Shown in pieces: positions 54,691 to 63,888 of a DNA stretch of 64,000 bases. The notes below the pieces were generated by a model. It was not told where the DNA came from, did not search any database, and saw only the letters and a program-made list of their open reading frames with translations. A program made the translations under genes and the position numbers. This DNA comes from Comamonadaceae bacterium UBA2121. GTDB lineage: Bacteria; Pseudomonadota; Gammaproteobacteria; Burkholderiales; Burkholderiaceae_C. The stretch covers positions 222,823 to 286,822 of the forward strand of contig DCYB01000002.1 of the NCBI GenBank assembly GCA_002331385.1, given 5' to 3'. Each line of letters begins with the position of its first letter. Position 1 is the first letter of the stretch.

Positions 54691-56373
54691 ATGCCTCGTA
54701 CCAGCCAACAATTACACACCCACCGCGAGCCCGTCAAAACACGCCCCGCCGCCACCGTGCTGCTGATGCGTGATGCGCCGACAGACAACGGCGAGACCGT
54801 GCTCGAAGTCCTCATGACGCGGCGCTCGCCCCATGCGAGCTTTTTGCCCGGTGCCTACGTATTTCCGGGCGGCGGCATCGACGCGCTGGACGCGGCGCCC
54901 GAATCGCATGCGCTGACCGACCACCGGCCCACGCAGAATGCCCAGCGCATCACGGAGGCCGTTGCAGGCATTCGTGAGAGTTTCGAAGAATTGGGCATCT
55001 TGCTGGCGCGGCACGCCGATGGCCGCTTCGCCGATGCCGCTGACATCGCCGCCATCGACCGCGACAAGCTGTTCATCGCGCAGTGCGCCGAGCACGGCTT
55101 GCGTCTGGCGGCGGACGACATGCACCTGCTGGCGCACTGGACCGCCGATCGCACCTCGCCCAAGCGTTTTTCCGTGCCATTTCTGGTCACGCGCATGCCG
55201 CAAGGGCAGGAGCCCGTGGCCGACGAGGCCGAGCAGTTTGAACCCGTGTGGGTGCGCCCCGGCGACGCACTGGCGCAACACAAGCAGGGCAAGTTCTTCA
55301 TGATCTTCCCGACCATCCGCACGCTGGATTACCTGCAGCGCTTTGCCACGGTGCAGGCGCTGCTGGACGAAATTTCGCGTGACGAAGAGCCGCTATGGAA
55401 TTGCTGCCCGCGCAGTGGTCTGGTGGGTGGCCGCGAAACGCGCTTCATGGACCACGAGTCGCCGTTCGGCGAACTCGCGCTGGTCACGCCCGACGGGCAG
55501 ATCCTGCATCCGCTCGACTGGCAGAGCGAGCGCGCCGTGCCGCTGCTCAAGAACGTGCAGCGCCTGACCGCGCCGAATCCCGGCGTCATGACCGGCCCCG
55601 GCACCAACAGCTATCTGGTGGGCGATCCGTCCAGTGGCTTTATCGTCATCGATCCCGGCCCCGCCGACCCCGAACACCTGGACAAGCTCTGGCGCGCAGC
55701 TGGCGGTGACATTCGCGTCATCGTCTGCACGCACTCGCACCCCGACCATTCGCCCGGAGCGCGTCCGTTGCAGGATCTGGTCGCGCAGTACGGCAAGCCA
55801 AAGCCGCCCATTCGCGGCCTGGCTTCGCACGCCACAGCGCGCGTGGACAGCCAGTTTGCGCCCGACGCCGAACTGGCGGACGGCGAAACCATCGCGCTGC
55901 ATGGCGTCTCGCCCGAAGGCGCCGTCACGCATACGCTGCAAGCCTTCCACACGCCCGGTCACGCGGCCAACCACGTGTGCCTGCTGCTCAAGGAAGACGG
56001 CCTGCTGTTTTCCGGCGACCACATCCTGAACGGCAGCACCACCGTGGTGAATCCGCCGGACGGCAACATGGATGACTACCTCGATTCGCTGGACAAACTC
56101 GATGTGATCTGCGAGCAGTTCGGCGTGGAGTTCATCGCGCCCGCACATGGCTATGTCATCGAACGGGCGCGCGCCGCGATCGCCAAGCTCAAGGCCCACC
56201 GCCTCGCGCGCGAAGCCAAGGTGCTCAAGGCCATGCAGGCGCTGCCGCGTGGCACGCTGGAAGACTGGGTCAAGCTGGCGTACGACGACGTGCCCGAGCG
56301 CATGTGGCCGGTGGCGCAGCGCTCGCTGCAGGCCCACGTGGACCGCATTCGCGGCATGGAACCGGGCAACTGA
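54691..56373 (+). CDS. NUDIX / metallo-beta-lactamase-fold fusion hydrolase
   Basis: 560 residues from ATG 54691 (an in-frame start at 54652 is less likely). The N-terminal half is a NUDIX-like domain: AYVFPGGGIDALD and, further on, RESFEELGILLA carry the GX5EX7REUXEEXGU pattern. The C-terminal half is an MBL fold with THSHPDHSPGA (HxHxDH zinc site), a later FHTPGHAANHVCL and FSGDHIL. This order resembles LACTB2-type proteins, whose MBL half acts on RNA or small esters. Substrate unknown. Confidence 0.85.
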   Translation: MPRTSQQLHTHREPVKTRPAATVLLMRDAPTDNGETVLEVLMTRRSPHASFLPGAYVFPGGGIDALDAAPESHALTDHRPTQNAQRITEAVAGIRESFEELGILLARHADGRFADAADIAAIDRDKLFIAQCAEHGLRLAADDMHLLAHWTADRTSPKRFSVPFLVTRMPQGQEPVADEAEQFEPVWVRPGDALAQHKQGKFFMIFPTIRTLDYLQRFATVQALLDEISRDEEPLWNCCPRSGLVGGRETRFMDHESPFGELALVTPDGQILHPLDWQSERAVPLLKNVQRLTAPNPGVMTGPGTNSYLVGDPSSGFIVIDPGPADPEHLDKLWRAAGGDIRVIVCTHSHPDHSPGARPLQDLVAQYGKPKPPIRGLASHATARVDSQFAPDAELADGETIALHGVSPEGAVTHTLQAFHTPGHAANHVCLLLKEDGLLFSGDHILNGSTTVVNPPDGNMDDYLDSLDKLDVICEQFGVEFIAPAHGYVIERARAAIAKLKAHRLAREAKVLKAMQALPRGTLEDWVKLAYDDVPERMWPVAQRSLQAHVDRIRGMEPGN

Positions 56374-56460
56374 TTGCGCGTGCGGACAATGGCCGCAGCG
56401 GGGTGAATCGGCAGCCGCGGCGCGGATTGATGGGGATAATCATGCCTTGCCGACCTGTGC

Positions 56461-57219
56461 GTGTCGGCGATGAAGATGGGTATGTCAATCAAGCAAGCAA
56501 CAAGCGGCGCAGGGTCGCAGGAACCGGAAGGCCAACGCCTGTCCAAGCGCGTCATGCAGCAAATGGGCTGCTCGCGCAGCGTGGCCGAGCAATACATTGA
56601 GGGCGGCTGGGTCGCCATCGATGGCCGCATCGAAGAAGAACCCGGCGCGCGCGTGCTCGATACACAGCAGGTCAACGTTTCCGGCGATGCTCACCTGCTC
56701 GACCTCTCTCCCGTCACGCTGCTGCTGAACCAGCCCGCGCAATGCCGCGATCCGTTCAAGCTACTGCAAGCGCCCACGCATTCGGCCACCGACGCGCAGT
56801 CGCGCCACATTCGGGTGCTGCAACGCCACTTCAAACGCCTGCTCGATTGCGCGCCATTGCCGCTGCTGGCCAGCGGTCTGGCCGTGTTCACGCAAGACCG
56901 CAACATTGCGCGCCGGCTGCACGAAGACGCGGCCACGCTGGAACACGAGTGCATCGTCGAAGTGAGCGGCAACATCGATCTCGCCGACCTGGCCTCGCTG
57001 CGCCACGGCGACGTGCTGCCGCCCGCGAAAGTCAGCCGCCAGAACGAAACCCATCTGCGCTTTGCCCTGCCCGGCACGGCTGTGCCCGCGATTGCCGCGC
57101 AGTGCGCATCGGTGGGACTCAAGGCGGTGAACATCCGGCGTATCCGCATCGGTCGCGTGCCCCTGTCCAAGCTGGCCGAGGGCGAGTGGCGTTACCTGGC
57201 GCGTGGGGAGCGCTTCTGA
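56461..57219 (+). CDS. RsuA/RluF-type pseudouridine synthase homologue lacking the catalytic Asp
   Basis: 252 residues. An N-terminal S4 RNA-binding domain (RLSKRVMQQMGCSRSVAEQYIEGGWVAIDG, residues about 27-56) is followed by a synthase-like domain ending in GLKAVNIRRIRIGRVPLSKLAEGEWRYL, which aligns with RluF. In RluF/RsuA the catalytic Asp is in GRLDxDSxGL; here the same place reads APLPLLASGL, with no Asp, and the QIRRM block is also altered. It may be an RNA-binding protein without synthase activity, or use another residue. The start is uncertain within the first six codons. Confidence 0.8.
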   Translation: MSAMKMGMSIKQATSGAGSQEPEGQRLSKRVMQQMGCSRSVAEQYIEGGWVAIDGRIEEEPGARVLDTQQVNVSGDAHLLDLSPVTLLLNQPAQCRDPFKLLQAPTHSATDAQSRHIRVLQRHFKRLLDCAPLPLLASGLAVFTQDRNIARRLHEDAATLEHECIVEVSGNIDLADLASLRHGDVLPPAKVSRQNETHLRFALPGTAVPAIAAQCASVGLKAVNIRRIRIGRVPLSKLAEGEWRYLARGERF

Positions 57220-57259
57220 CACTAAGGCCGGCTGACCCCGTGACAATGAGTGAGGACGC

Positions 57260-57292
57260 AAGCGGTTGAGCATCTGCGAGGGCCGCTTTTTT
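57260..57292 (+). terminator. Intrinsic terminator after the S4-domain gene
   Basis: AAGCGG (57260-57265) pairs with CCGCTT (57283-57288), followed by TTTTTT to 57292. The short stem makes this a moderate call. Confidence 0.6.
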
Positions 57293-57344
57293 GGTGCCCC
57301 GCTCCTATACTCCACACAACGCAAAAAAACAAAGGGAGTGGGGC

Positions 57345-58601
57345 ATGGACGCCAGACACAGGGGCAGCATCCGGCTGGAGCCGACGATCGACGACAAGGC
57401 ACCCGCCATTCGCGGCTACCGCCTGCGCTTCACGGGCAGCGGGGGCGAATACTTCCGTGTGTGGATCGTCAACGTGCTGCTCTCGCTCATCACCCTGGGC
57501 TTCTACACCCCGTTTGCACGCAAGCGCACCGTGCATTATTTCTACAGCCATTCGCTGATTGCGGACAGCGCGCTTGAGTTCACCGCACAACAGCGGCGCA
57601 TGGTGGTCGGCTTCCTGCTGGTGTTCCTGCTGAGCGCGGCCTATCAACTGGTCGTGCGCACGGAGCAGGACACCACCGTGTCCATCTTCATCATCGCCGG
57701 TGCGCTGCTCGCGCCGTTCGTCTGGGCCAGCGCCATGCGCTTTCGCCTGACCAACACACGCTGGCGTGGGCTGCGTCTGGTCTTCACGGCCAACTGGAAG
57801 GAAATTTACCGCGCCAGCTGGCCCGTGTTCGCACTGGCGCTCGTGTGGCTCGCCACTTTTTTCGCCGTCACCGGGCTGGTGCCAGACCTGGACAGCAGTG
57901 CGCAAACCACGCGCATGCGATTGCCGCGCATTCCCGGATCGGCTATCGCGGTCATGCTGCTGGCGCTGTTCCTCTCGGTGCTGTGCATCATCCGTATCGA
58001 ATACAACTACCGCAGCCTGCTGGTGCTGCGCACGCGCATCGGCGATCAGGTCAGCCGCTGGAAGCCGGTCTACATGGACTTTGTGAACATCTGGGTTGCC
58101 ACCGTGATCGTGTTCCTGCTGTCTGCGCTGGCGGTCACCTTGCTGACGGGCGCCCTCATCGCCGCGGCTGTCCTGTTTTTCAAAGCCAACCTGGCGAAGC
58201 CGGAGGGCGTGTTCTTCATGATTCTGATGACCGTCGTCCTGGGTGTGCTGTCGCTGCTGTTCCTGCTGCTCGCCAGCACGCCCGCACGCGCGTTCCGCGA
58301 GGCACGCATGTTCCGGCTCATCTGGAACAACACGGGCATCAGCCATATCGCTCGCTTCAAGTGCACGCTGTCCACGCGCAAGTTCGTGTTCCTGCGGATC
58401 AAGAATCTGTGGCTGAGCCTGCTGACGCTGGGCCTGTACCGCCCGTTCGCGCGCGTCAACGAATACCAGATGAAATACGACTCCGTCACCCTGTATGTGA
58501 AGGGCAGTCTCGACCAACTCACCGGTCAGCTGGAAGCGGCCCAGAAGGAAGGTTTCGGCGACGCCCTGGCCGATGCGGCGGGACTGGATCTGATTGGTTG
58601 A
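57345..58601 (+). CDS. YjgN-family (DUF898) membrane protein, first copy
   Basis: 418 residues from ATG 57345, which has an AGGGAG site. About six membrane helices. The N-terminal motif LRFTGSGGEYFRVWIVNVLLS and, near the end, LYRPFARVNEYQMKYDSVTLYVKG define the DUF898/YjgN family. Function unknown; members occur beside M48 peptidases. It is followed after about 160 bases by a paralogue with the same domain. Confidence 0.9.
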   Translation: MDARHRGSIRLEPTIDDKAPAIRGYRLRFTGSGGEYFRVWIVNVLLSLITLGFYTPFARKRTVHYFYSHSLIADSALEFTAQQRRMVVGFLLVFLLSAAYQLVVRTEQDTTVSIFIIAGALLAPFVWASAMRFRLTNTRWRGLRLVFTANWKEIYRASWPVFALALVWLATFFAVTGLVPDLDSSAQTTRMRLPRIPGSAIAVMLLALFLSVLCIIRIEYNYRSLLVLRTRIGDQVSRWKPVYMDFVNIWVATVIVFLLSALAVTLLTGALIAAAVLFFKANLAKPEGVFFMILMTVVLGVLSLLFLLLASTPARAFREARMFRLIWNNTGISHIARFKCTLSTRKFVFLRIKNLWLSLLTLGLYRPFARVNEYQMKYDSVTLYVKGSLDQLTGQLEAAQKEGFGDALADAAGLDLIG

Positions 58602-58683
58602 CCCACCCTGCTCGCACTCGCCAGCATTTGATGGCAAGACTTGGCGACCCCTTGATCTGACGCGCCGCGAGCGTTCGCAAACG

Positions 58684-58712
58684 TTGATTTTTCGGAGCCT
58701 TTCGCCCATAGA
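58684..58712 (+). promoter_or_regulatory. Candidate promoter of the second yjgN-like gene
   Basis: TTGATT (58684-58689), a 17-base spacer and CATAGA (58707-58712), about 50 bases before the GTG start. A weak match. Confidence 0.35.
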
Positions 58713-58764
58713 CAATCCCTAGACTCACGCGCTTTCCAAGAGTAAGAGTCAAGGGAGCGTCACA

Positions 58765-59982
58765 GTGGATTCCAGCGTTCAGTCCGAGCAACACACATCC
58801 TCCTCATCTATCGATTCCTCGTCATTGCCTCAAGGGATCGAACCCATTGCATCGCATCCATTGCGATTCACCGGCTCTGGTCGGGAGTACTTCAGGGTCT
58901 GGATCGTGAACATTTTGCTCAGCATCATCACGCTGGGTTTCTACACGCCCTGGGCGCGCTGGCGCACCGCCACCTATTTCTATGGTCACACGCTTGTCGC
59001 AGGATCGCCGCTGGAGTTCACTGGCAGCAAACGGCGCATGTTCAACGGCTTCCTGATTTTTGTGGCCATCATGGGAGTGCTCAACCTCGCCTCGAGGGTC
59101 GAGAGCACATGGGCGAATATGTTCGCCATGGTCGCGGGCATGGCGTTGGGGCCCTTTTTCTGGCGCAGCGCCATGCGCTTTCGTACCTACAACACCCAGT
59201 GGCGCGGACTGCGCCTCGTGCTCGGCGCGTCCTGGAAAGAGGTATACCGGGCCTTCATTCCCATGTTCATTGCCGCCGGTGTCATGACCGTGGTGGTAGG
59301 CGGCCTGTTGCAGGTAGCAGAGGGCCCTGATAGCCTGAGTCAGGGGATCAACCCAGTCTGGACCGGCATCGGCGGCATCGCCCTGTTGGTCTTCTACGGC
59401 TATACGTTCTATGCCGTCATGCGTGTGGATTTCAATCTTCGCTCGTTGCTCATGGGCCGTACACACATCGGCGATCAAGCCTGCTTCTGGCGTGTCAGCT
59501 TCGCGCAGATGAGAAAAATCTGGTTCACCTCTGCGGGCTGGTTCTTCGGCCTCGCGGTCATCACCGGTGTTTTCTCGGCGCTGGCAGTTGGCTTTCTCAT
59601 CGGCGGCATGGGTCACACGGTCGTCATGGCCATGACCGTGCTCTTCATGACGGTTTCAATGATCGTGCTCGGCTACTTTCAGGCGCGTATTTTCTTGTTG
59701 ACGTGGAATCACACCGGAGTGACCCAGATCGCCCGCTTCCAATGCGCGCTCAGCGTGAAGGCATTCGTCGCATTGCGCTTCAAGAACCTGCTGCTGACCG
59801 GTCTCACACTGGGTCTGTATCGGCCGATTGCACGGGTATCGGAATACCGCATGCGACTCGAATCGGTCACACTCTTCACCAAGGGCGACATCAACCAGTT
59901 GAGCGGCACGTTGATGCAGTCCCAGGGCGATGCCTTCAGCGAGGCGCTGGCCGATTCGTTCGGCCTCGATCTGGTCTCCTGA
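58765..59982 (+). CDS. YjgN-family (DUF898) membrane protein, second copy
   Basis: 405 residues from GTG 58765, with an AAGGGAG site about 8 bases upstream. It shares the N-terminal LRFTGSGREYFRVWIVN motif and the C-terminal LYRPIARVSEYRMRLESVTLFTKG with the preceding gene, so the two are tandem duplicates. About six or seven membrane helices. It lies about 65 bases before an M48 metalloprotease gene. Function unknown. Confidence 0.9.
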   Translation: MDSSVQSEQHTSSSSIDSSSLPQGIEPIASHPLRFTGSGREYFRVWIVNILLSIITLGFYTPWARWRTATYFYGHTLVAGSPLEFTGSKRRMFNGFLIFVAIMGVLNLASRVESTWANMFAMVAGMALGPFFWRSAMRFRTYNTQWRGLRLVLGASWKEVYRAFIPMFIAAGVMTVVVGGLLQVAEGPDSLSQGINPVWTGIGGIALLVFYGYTFYAVMRVDFNLRSLLMGRTHIGDQACFWRVSFAQMRKIWFTSAGWFFGLAVITGVFSALAVGFLIGGMGHTVVMAMTVLFMTVSMIVLGYFQARIFLLTWNHTGVTQIARFQCALSVKAFVALRFKNLLLTGLTLGLYRPIARVSEYRMRLESVTLFTKGDINQLSGTLMQSQGDAFSEALADSFGLDLVS

Positions 59983-60047
59983 ACAGCGCGCCACTTTCGC
60001 TCTACATTGCACATCCATCGACGTCACCCAGCATCCGTACACACTCC

Positions 60048-61319
60048 ATGAGCGCACACCCGCCTTCCACTCACCACGACGCGGCATCCGTATTGGTTCG
60101 CGCCCATTGGTTCGATGGACGCAGCAGCAAACCGCGCGGTGTTCTGGTCGGTCTAAAGGCGTCGCAGGCAAGTGGCCCCATGCTGCTGGTGCATCCGCTG
60201 GATGGGGATGGCACGCAGGTGCAGCGTTACGCGCTCAAGGATCTCACGCTGCCCGAGGCGTGGAGCAGCAACCATCGCCAGCCGCGCATGATCGTGGACC
60301 TGAACGATGGCGGCAATCTGGAAATCCTCGACCCCGCGCAGTGGCAACGCGCGCTGGATCAAAGCGGTTACCTGCCAGGACTGGCGCAGCGCATGCAGAC
60401 GCGCTGGCCGCTGCTCCTGGGCGTGGCGGCGGTCGCGTTGGTGGGATTGGTGGCGTTCTACAAATACGGCACTCCATGGGCCGCCACTCAATTGACGCGC
60501 TTCATTCCTCTGCAATGGGAGCTCTCGATCTCCGACACCGCGCTGTCGCAAATGGACGGCGGCATGCTCAAACCAAGCAAGGTATCCCAAGCGCGACAAG
60601 AGCAATTGCGGGCAGAGTTCCAATCCCTGCTGGACAAGACGCCCGACGCACTCAAGCGCTACAAGGGCTATGCGCCCAACTACTCGCTGTCGTTTCGCCG
60701 CGGCATGGGGGCCAATGCCTTCGCCTTGCCTGGCGGCGCCATCGTCGTCACGGACGGGCTGGTCGAAACGGCAGCGCGCAAGAAACTGCCCGACGAGGCC
60801 ATCATCGGCGTGCTGGCCCATGAGATCGGGCACGTCGTGCACCGGCACACCACGCGCATGGTGGTGGAGCAAGGTGTGCTCAATACCGGATTGGGACTGG
60901 CGCTGGGCGATGTGTCCTCCATTGTCGCCACCGGAAGCACGCTGCTGACTGGCCTGGCGTATCGGCGCAGCCACGAGCGCGAGGCCGACTGCTTCGCCAT
61001 GGCCTTGCTCGGCCACTCGAGCCTGTCCTCGGCACCCATGGCCGATCTGCTGCTGGCCATGGCGGCCGATCGCGACCAGCGCACAACAGAGGACGGCGAC
61101 GACCCGACGCCAGCATCCGCTCCGGCACCGGCTGCCGAAGGCGCATCGAAACCGGCCTCTGCACCCGCATCCACTGCGCCATCCGGGCAGCAAGAAAACG
61201 ACGAAGACAGTAAGGGCGAAAGCGCCTGGACCTCGCTCTTGAGCACGCACCCGGACACCGTGGCGCGGGCGCAGGAACTGCGTGCGGGAAAAGCGGAGCA
61301 TTGCCAGCGCCTGCCGTGA
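60048..61319 (+). CDS. M48-family membrane metalloprotease
   Basis: 423 residues from ATG 60048; an in-frame opening further upstream (59703) lies in the yjgN gene and is rejected. A soluble N-terminal domain of about 110 residues, one membrane helix (about residues 119-138), then the M48 catalytic domain: HEIGHVVHRH (zinc site HExxH, about residues 258-267) and a downstream ERE-AD motif (SHEREADCFAMALLG) with the third zinc ligand. A Pro/Ala-rich insert lies before the C-terminal tail. It probably works with the upstream DUF898 proteins, as the genes recur together, but substrates are unknown. Confidence 0.9.
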   Translation: MSAHPPSTHHDAASVLVRAHWFDGRSSKPRGVLVGLKASQASGPMLLVHPLDGDGTQVQRYALKDLTLPEAWSSNHRQPRMIVDLNDGGNLEILDPAQWQRALDQSGYLPGLAQRMQTRWPLLLGVAAVALVGLVAFYKYGTPWAATQLTRFIPLQWELSISDTALSQMDGGMLKPSKVSQARQEQLRAEFQSLLDKTPDALKRYKGYAPNYSLSFRRGMGANAFALPGGAIVVTDGLVETAARKKLPDEAIIGVLAHEIGHVVHRHTTRMVVEQGVLNTGLGLALGDVSSIVATGSTLLTGLAYRRSHEREADCFAMALLGHSSLSSAPMADLLLAMAADRDQRTTEDGDDPTPASAPAPAAEGASKPASAPASTAPSGQQENDEDSKGESAWTSLLSTHPDTVARAQELRAGKAEHCQRLP

Positions 61320-61354
61320 TGCGTCAGCGCATCAGCGCGCCGTGCAGACATGCG

Positions 61355-61371
61355 CTCCAAAAAAAGAAAAG
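61355..61371 (-). terminator. T-rich 3' end of rnpB
   Basis: Directly after the RNase P RNA on the minus strand comes TTTTCTTTTTTT, the U tract of its terminator. Confidence 0.6.
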
Positions 61372-61373
61372 TG

Positions 61374-61701
61374 TGAAGCCCGCCGATAAGCCGGATTCTG
61401 TGCACCGCAGTTGCCTGCGACGTGACCGCCATTAATCTGGGCCGGGTGTCGCCACCACGGCTCGATGCTACCTACCCGCCAGCTCTGCGGAACCACATCA
61501 ACGCTGGCCTACTTGGTATTGCTGCGCGTAGAGATTGCCCGTTTCACCCGTTGCGGCATGCCGCAACGACTCGTCTCTGTTGCTCTGATCCTCACCTCAC
61601 GGTGGGCAGCCGTTAGCTGCTACGCTGTCCTTTGCAGTCCGGACGTTCCTCCAGTGCCGCCTTTCGGCGATTGCACCAGCGACGGTCTGGCGTGCTTCAC
61701 G
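61374..61701 (-). ncRNA. rnpB: RNase P RNA, bacterial class A
   Basis: About 327 nucleotides on the minus strand. The 5' half has GGAGGAACGTCCGGACTGCAAAGGACAG (core conserved region I), and the 3' end has GCACAGAATCCGGCTTATCGGCGGGCTTC, the universal 3' signature. The 5' and 3' ends (GAAGCACGCC and GGCGGGCTTC) pair as P1. It is the catalytic subunit of RNase P, which matures tRNA 5' ends. End points are accurate to a few bases. A GATAAT -10 box (61711-61716) is visible just upstream, and a T-rich terminator follows. Confidence 0.95.
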
Positions 61702-61764
61702 GCGGCCATTATCCCGCGAAATGGGTTGCCCCGCGTGCGCCCGGCGAATGGCCCGGCGGCGCCG

Positions 61765-62598
61765 TCACCGCGCGTCGGGCACGAACTCGCGCCGGAACTG
61801 CTCCGGCGTCAGGCCAGCTTCGCGCTGGAACATGGCGATGAAGGCCGAAGGCGTGCTGAAGCCGAGCTCCAGCGCAATGCGTTGTACGCTCTCGCCGTGC
61901 TCCAGCGCATCGACGGCGCGCAGATACCGCAGGCGCTGGCGCCACTCCCCCAGCGTCATGCCCAATTCCAATTGGCAGTGCCGGGCCAGCGTGCGCTCGG
62001 TCATGTGCACGCGCGAGGCCCACTCGGCCACCGTGGACTTATCGTCCGGATGCAGGCTCAGCGCCTGCAGCACGGTCTGCAGCGCGGGCGTGCGTGCCTG
62101 CGGCAAGTAGCTGCCCTCCACCTGACTGCCGCACATCTGGTCGAGCAGCACTTGCGCCAGCCGCAGATCCTGCGCCGTGGCGGGCGTGACGACGTTGCGG
62201 TGGCTGAAGTCGGCCAGGATGCTCTTCACGATCGGGCTGATTTTCAGCAGGCACGCCGTGCGCGGCAATGCGGTACACAACTCGGGCTGGACATAGAAAG
62301 CGCGATACACCGCCACGTGCTGCAGATAGCAGCCATGCTCCGTGCCCGGCGGTATCCACACGCCGTATTGCGGCGGCGCGACGAGTTGCAGATCGGCGGT
62401 CTGCATGCTGAAAGTGCCATGCGGCGTGTAGTTCAGGTGGCCGAGCCGGTGGCTGTGCGCGTCCGCCCAGGTGCCCGCACCGAACTCGTCGTAGCGCAGA
62501 TGAAATGGCGCGGTGACCTCGTCCACGACAGAGGTCACCAATTGCAGGCGCGAGGGGCGCTGCACGCGCTGGGTCGCTGGCGGCTTGCGTGGGCTCAT
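61765..62598 (-). CDS. AraC-family transcriptional regulator
   Basis: 277 residues from ATG 62598; an in-frame start at 62691 is not supported. An N-terminal cupin-like effector domain (HLGHLNYTPHGTF, then PGTEHGCYL) is joined to a C-terminal pair of helix-turn-helix motifs (WASRVHMTERTLARHCQLELG and RIALELGFSTPSAFIAMFQREAGLTP). It is divergent from the EamA transporter gene, with about 90 bases between, so it probably regulates that exporter. The effector is unknown. Confidence 0.9.
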   Translation of the reverse strand: MSPRKPPATQRVQRPSRLQLVTSVVDEVTAPFHLRYDEFGAGTWADAHSHRLGHLNYTPHGTFSMQTADLQLVAPPQYGVWIPPGTEHGCYLQHVAVYRAFYVQPELCTALPRTACLLKISPIVKSILADFSHRNVVTPATAQDLRLAQVLLDQMCGSQVEGSYLPQARTPALQTVLQALSLHPDDKSTVAEWASRVHMTERTLARHCQLELGMTLGEWRQRLRYLRAVDALEHGESVQRIALELGFSTPSAFIAMFQREAGLTPEQFRREFVPDAR

Positions 62599-62689
62599 GG
62601 CAATTCGTCCTTTTCCAGCTATCGAATGTCCGAAAACAGATATGCACTCGATAGCAGCCAAATGCATGATACCCATCAAAGGTGAATCC

Positions 62690-63601
62690 ATGCATATTTT
62701 CTATCCCTTGACGGCCGTGCTGCTATGGTCGATCAACACCGTGGTCAGCAAACTGGCTGCGGGCAGCATCCAACCCGGAGAGATCGGCTTTCTGCGCTGG
62801 GTCGTGGCAGGCGCGCTGCTCACGCCCTTCCTGTTGCGCGGCGTGATCGGCAACTGGCGCCACATCCGCCCCCAGCTTCCGCGCATCGTGGTACTGGGGC
62901 TGCTGGGCATGGTGATCTACCAGACTCTGGCCTATTACGCGGCCGGTTTCACCACGGCGACGCACATGGGCATCATCCTGTGCCTGTCACCACTGATGGT
63001 TCTGGCGATTGCCGTGACGCGATTGGGCCAGCCGCTCACCATGGGCGGCGCCGTCGGCAGTCTCGTTGCGCTGGTGGGCGTGGTGCTGGTGGTGACGAAT
63101 GGCGATCCGGGCGTGCTGTTGCAGCAAGGCTTCAACCGTGGCGACCTGCTGATGCTCGTCGCGGCGCTGGCCTATGCCTGCTACAACATCCTGCTCAAGC
63201 GCTGGCACATGCCGCAGATTCCCACGTTCCAGTTGTTGTATCTGCAAATGCTGGTGGCCATCGTCGCATTGCTGCCGCTGTATGCGCTGACCTCCAGGAC
63301 GGGCATCCATCTCGCCAATGCGCCGCTGGTGGCCTATGCGGGAACGATGGCATCCATCGCGGCGCCTGCGCTGTGGATGCTGGGCGTGGCGCGTCTGGAT
63401 CCGAGCCGCTCCATCGTCTTCTTCAACCTGACCCCGCTGTTCACGGCCATCGTCGCGTGGCTGTGGCTGAACGAGCAGTTGCATTCCTATCACTGGATTG
63501 GCGGTGCGCTCACCATCGCCGGGGTGGTGCTGGCGGAGCGCTGGAAAGCCCCCGTCCGCGCCGCGCGCGCGCCCGCTTCGCATTGCGCCCAGCGCCCCTG
63601 A
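62690..63601 (+). CDS. EamA-family (DMT) transporter
   Basis: 303 residues from ATG 62690, with an AAAGGTGA site. Ten hydrophobic helices in two repeated halves, typical of the drug/metabolite transporter superfamily (EamA). The first half carries SKLAAGSIQPGEIGFLRWV and the second LLMLVAALAYACYNILLKRW. Likely exports a small metabolite or amino acid derivative. It is divergent from the AraC regulator, which may control it in response to the same compound. Confidence 0.9.
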   Translation: MHIFYPLTAVLLWSINTVVSKLAAGSIQPGEIGFLRWVVAGALLTPFLLRGVIGNWRHIRPQLPRIVVLGLLGMVIYQTLAYYAAGFTTATHMGIILCLSPLMVLAIAVTRLGQPLTMGGAVGSLVALVGVVLVVTNGDPGVLLQQGFNRGDLLMLVAALAYACYNILLKRWHMPQIPTFQLLYLQMLVAIVALLPLYALTSRTGIHLANAPLVAYAGTMASIAAPALWMLGVARLDPSRSIVFFNLTPLFTAIVAWLWLNEQLHSYHWIGGALTIAGVVLAERWKAPVRAARAPASHCAQRP

Positions 63602-63629
63602 ACGCGCGCACCAGACAGCGCTGCTGCGC

Positions 63630-63794
63630 TCAATTCACCGAAACGCGGATGTTGTAGAGAATCAGCAGCAGCAAGCCGATGACGCCTGCGAGCATGCAGC
63701 CGAGCGCAACCGAATACTGGCGCCATGCATATCCGCCCACGAGCAGAAACATGGCAACGCTCAGCGCAATGATGTTGAAGTCAAACAGTTCCAT
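63630..63794 (-). CDS. Small membrane protein, 54 aa
   Basis: From ATG 63794, a 54-residue protein with two membrane helices (about residues 4-20 and 28-46) and a charged tail. It is convergent with the EamA gene. Upstream, about 95 bases before its start, is a perfect FNR-like site. Function unknown. Confidence 0.6.
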   Translation of the reverse strand: MELFDFNIIALSVAMFLLVGGYAWRQYSVALGCMLAGVIGLLLLILYNIRVSVN

Positions 63795-63861
63795 AGCCCT
63801 ATTTCTTGCGATCCAAAACGTCAACCGCTCTGATCGCATGGAGTTAGATTAGCCATGTAAA

Positions 63862-63880
63862 TTGTCAGCAATGTTGACAA
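63862..63880. promoter_or_regulatory. Palindrome TTGTCA-N7-TGACAA
   Basis: A perfect six-base dyad (63862-63867 and 63875-63880) lying beside the FNR-type site in an AT-rich intergenic stretch. It may be a second operator. Confidence 0.35.
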
Positions 63881-63888
63881 AGTACAGC

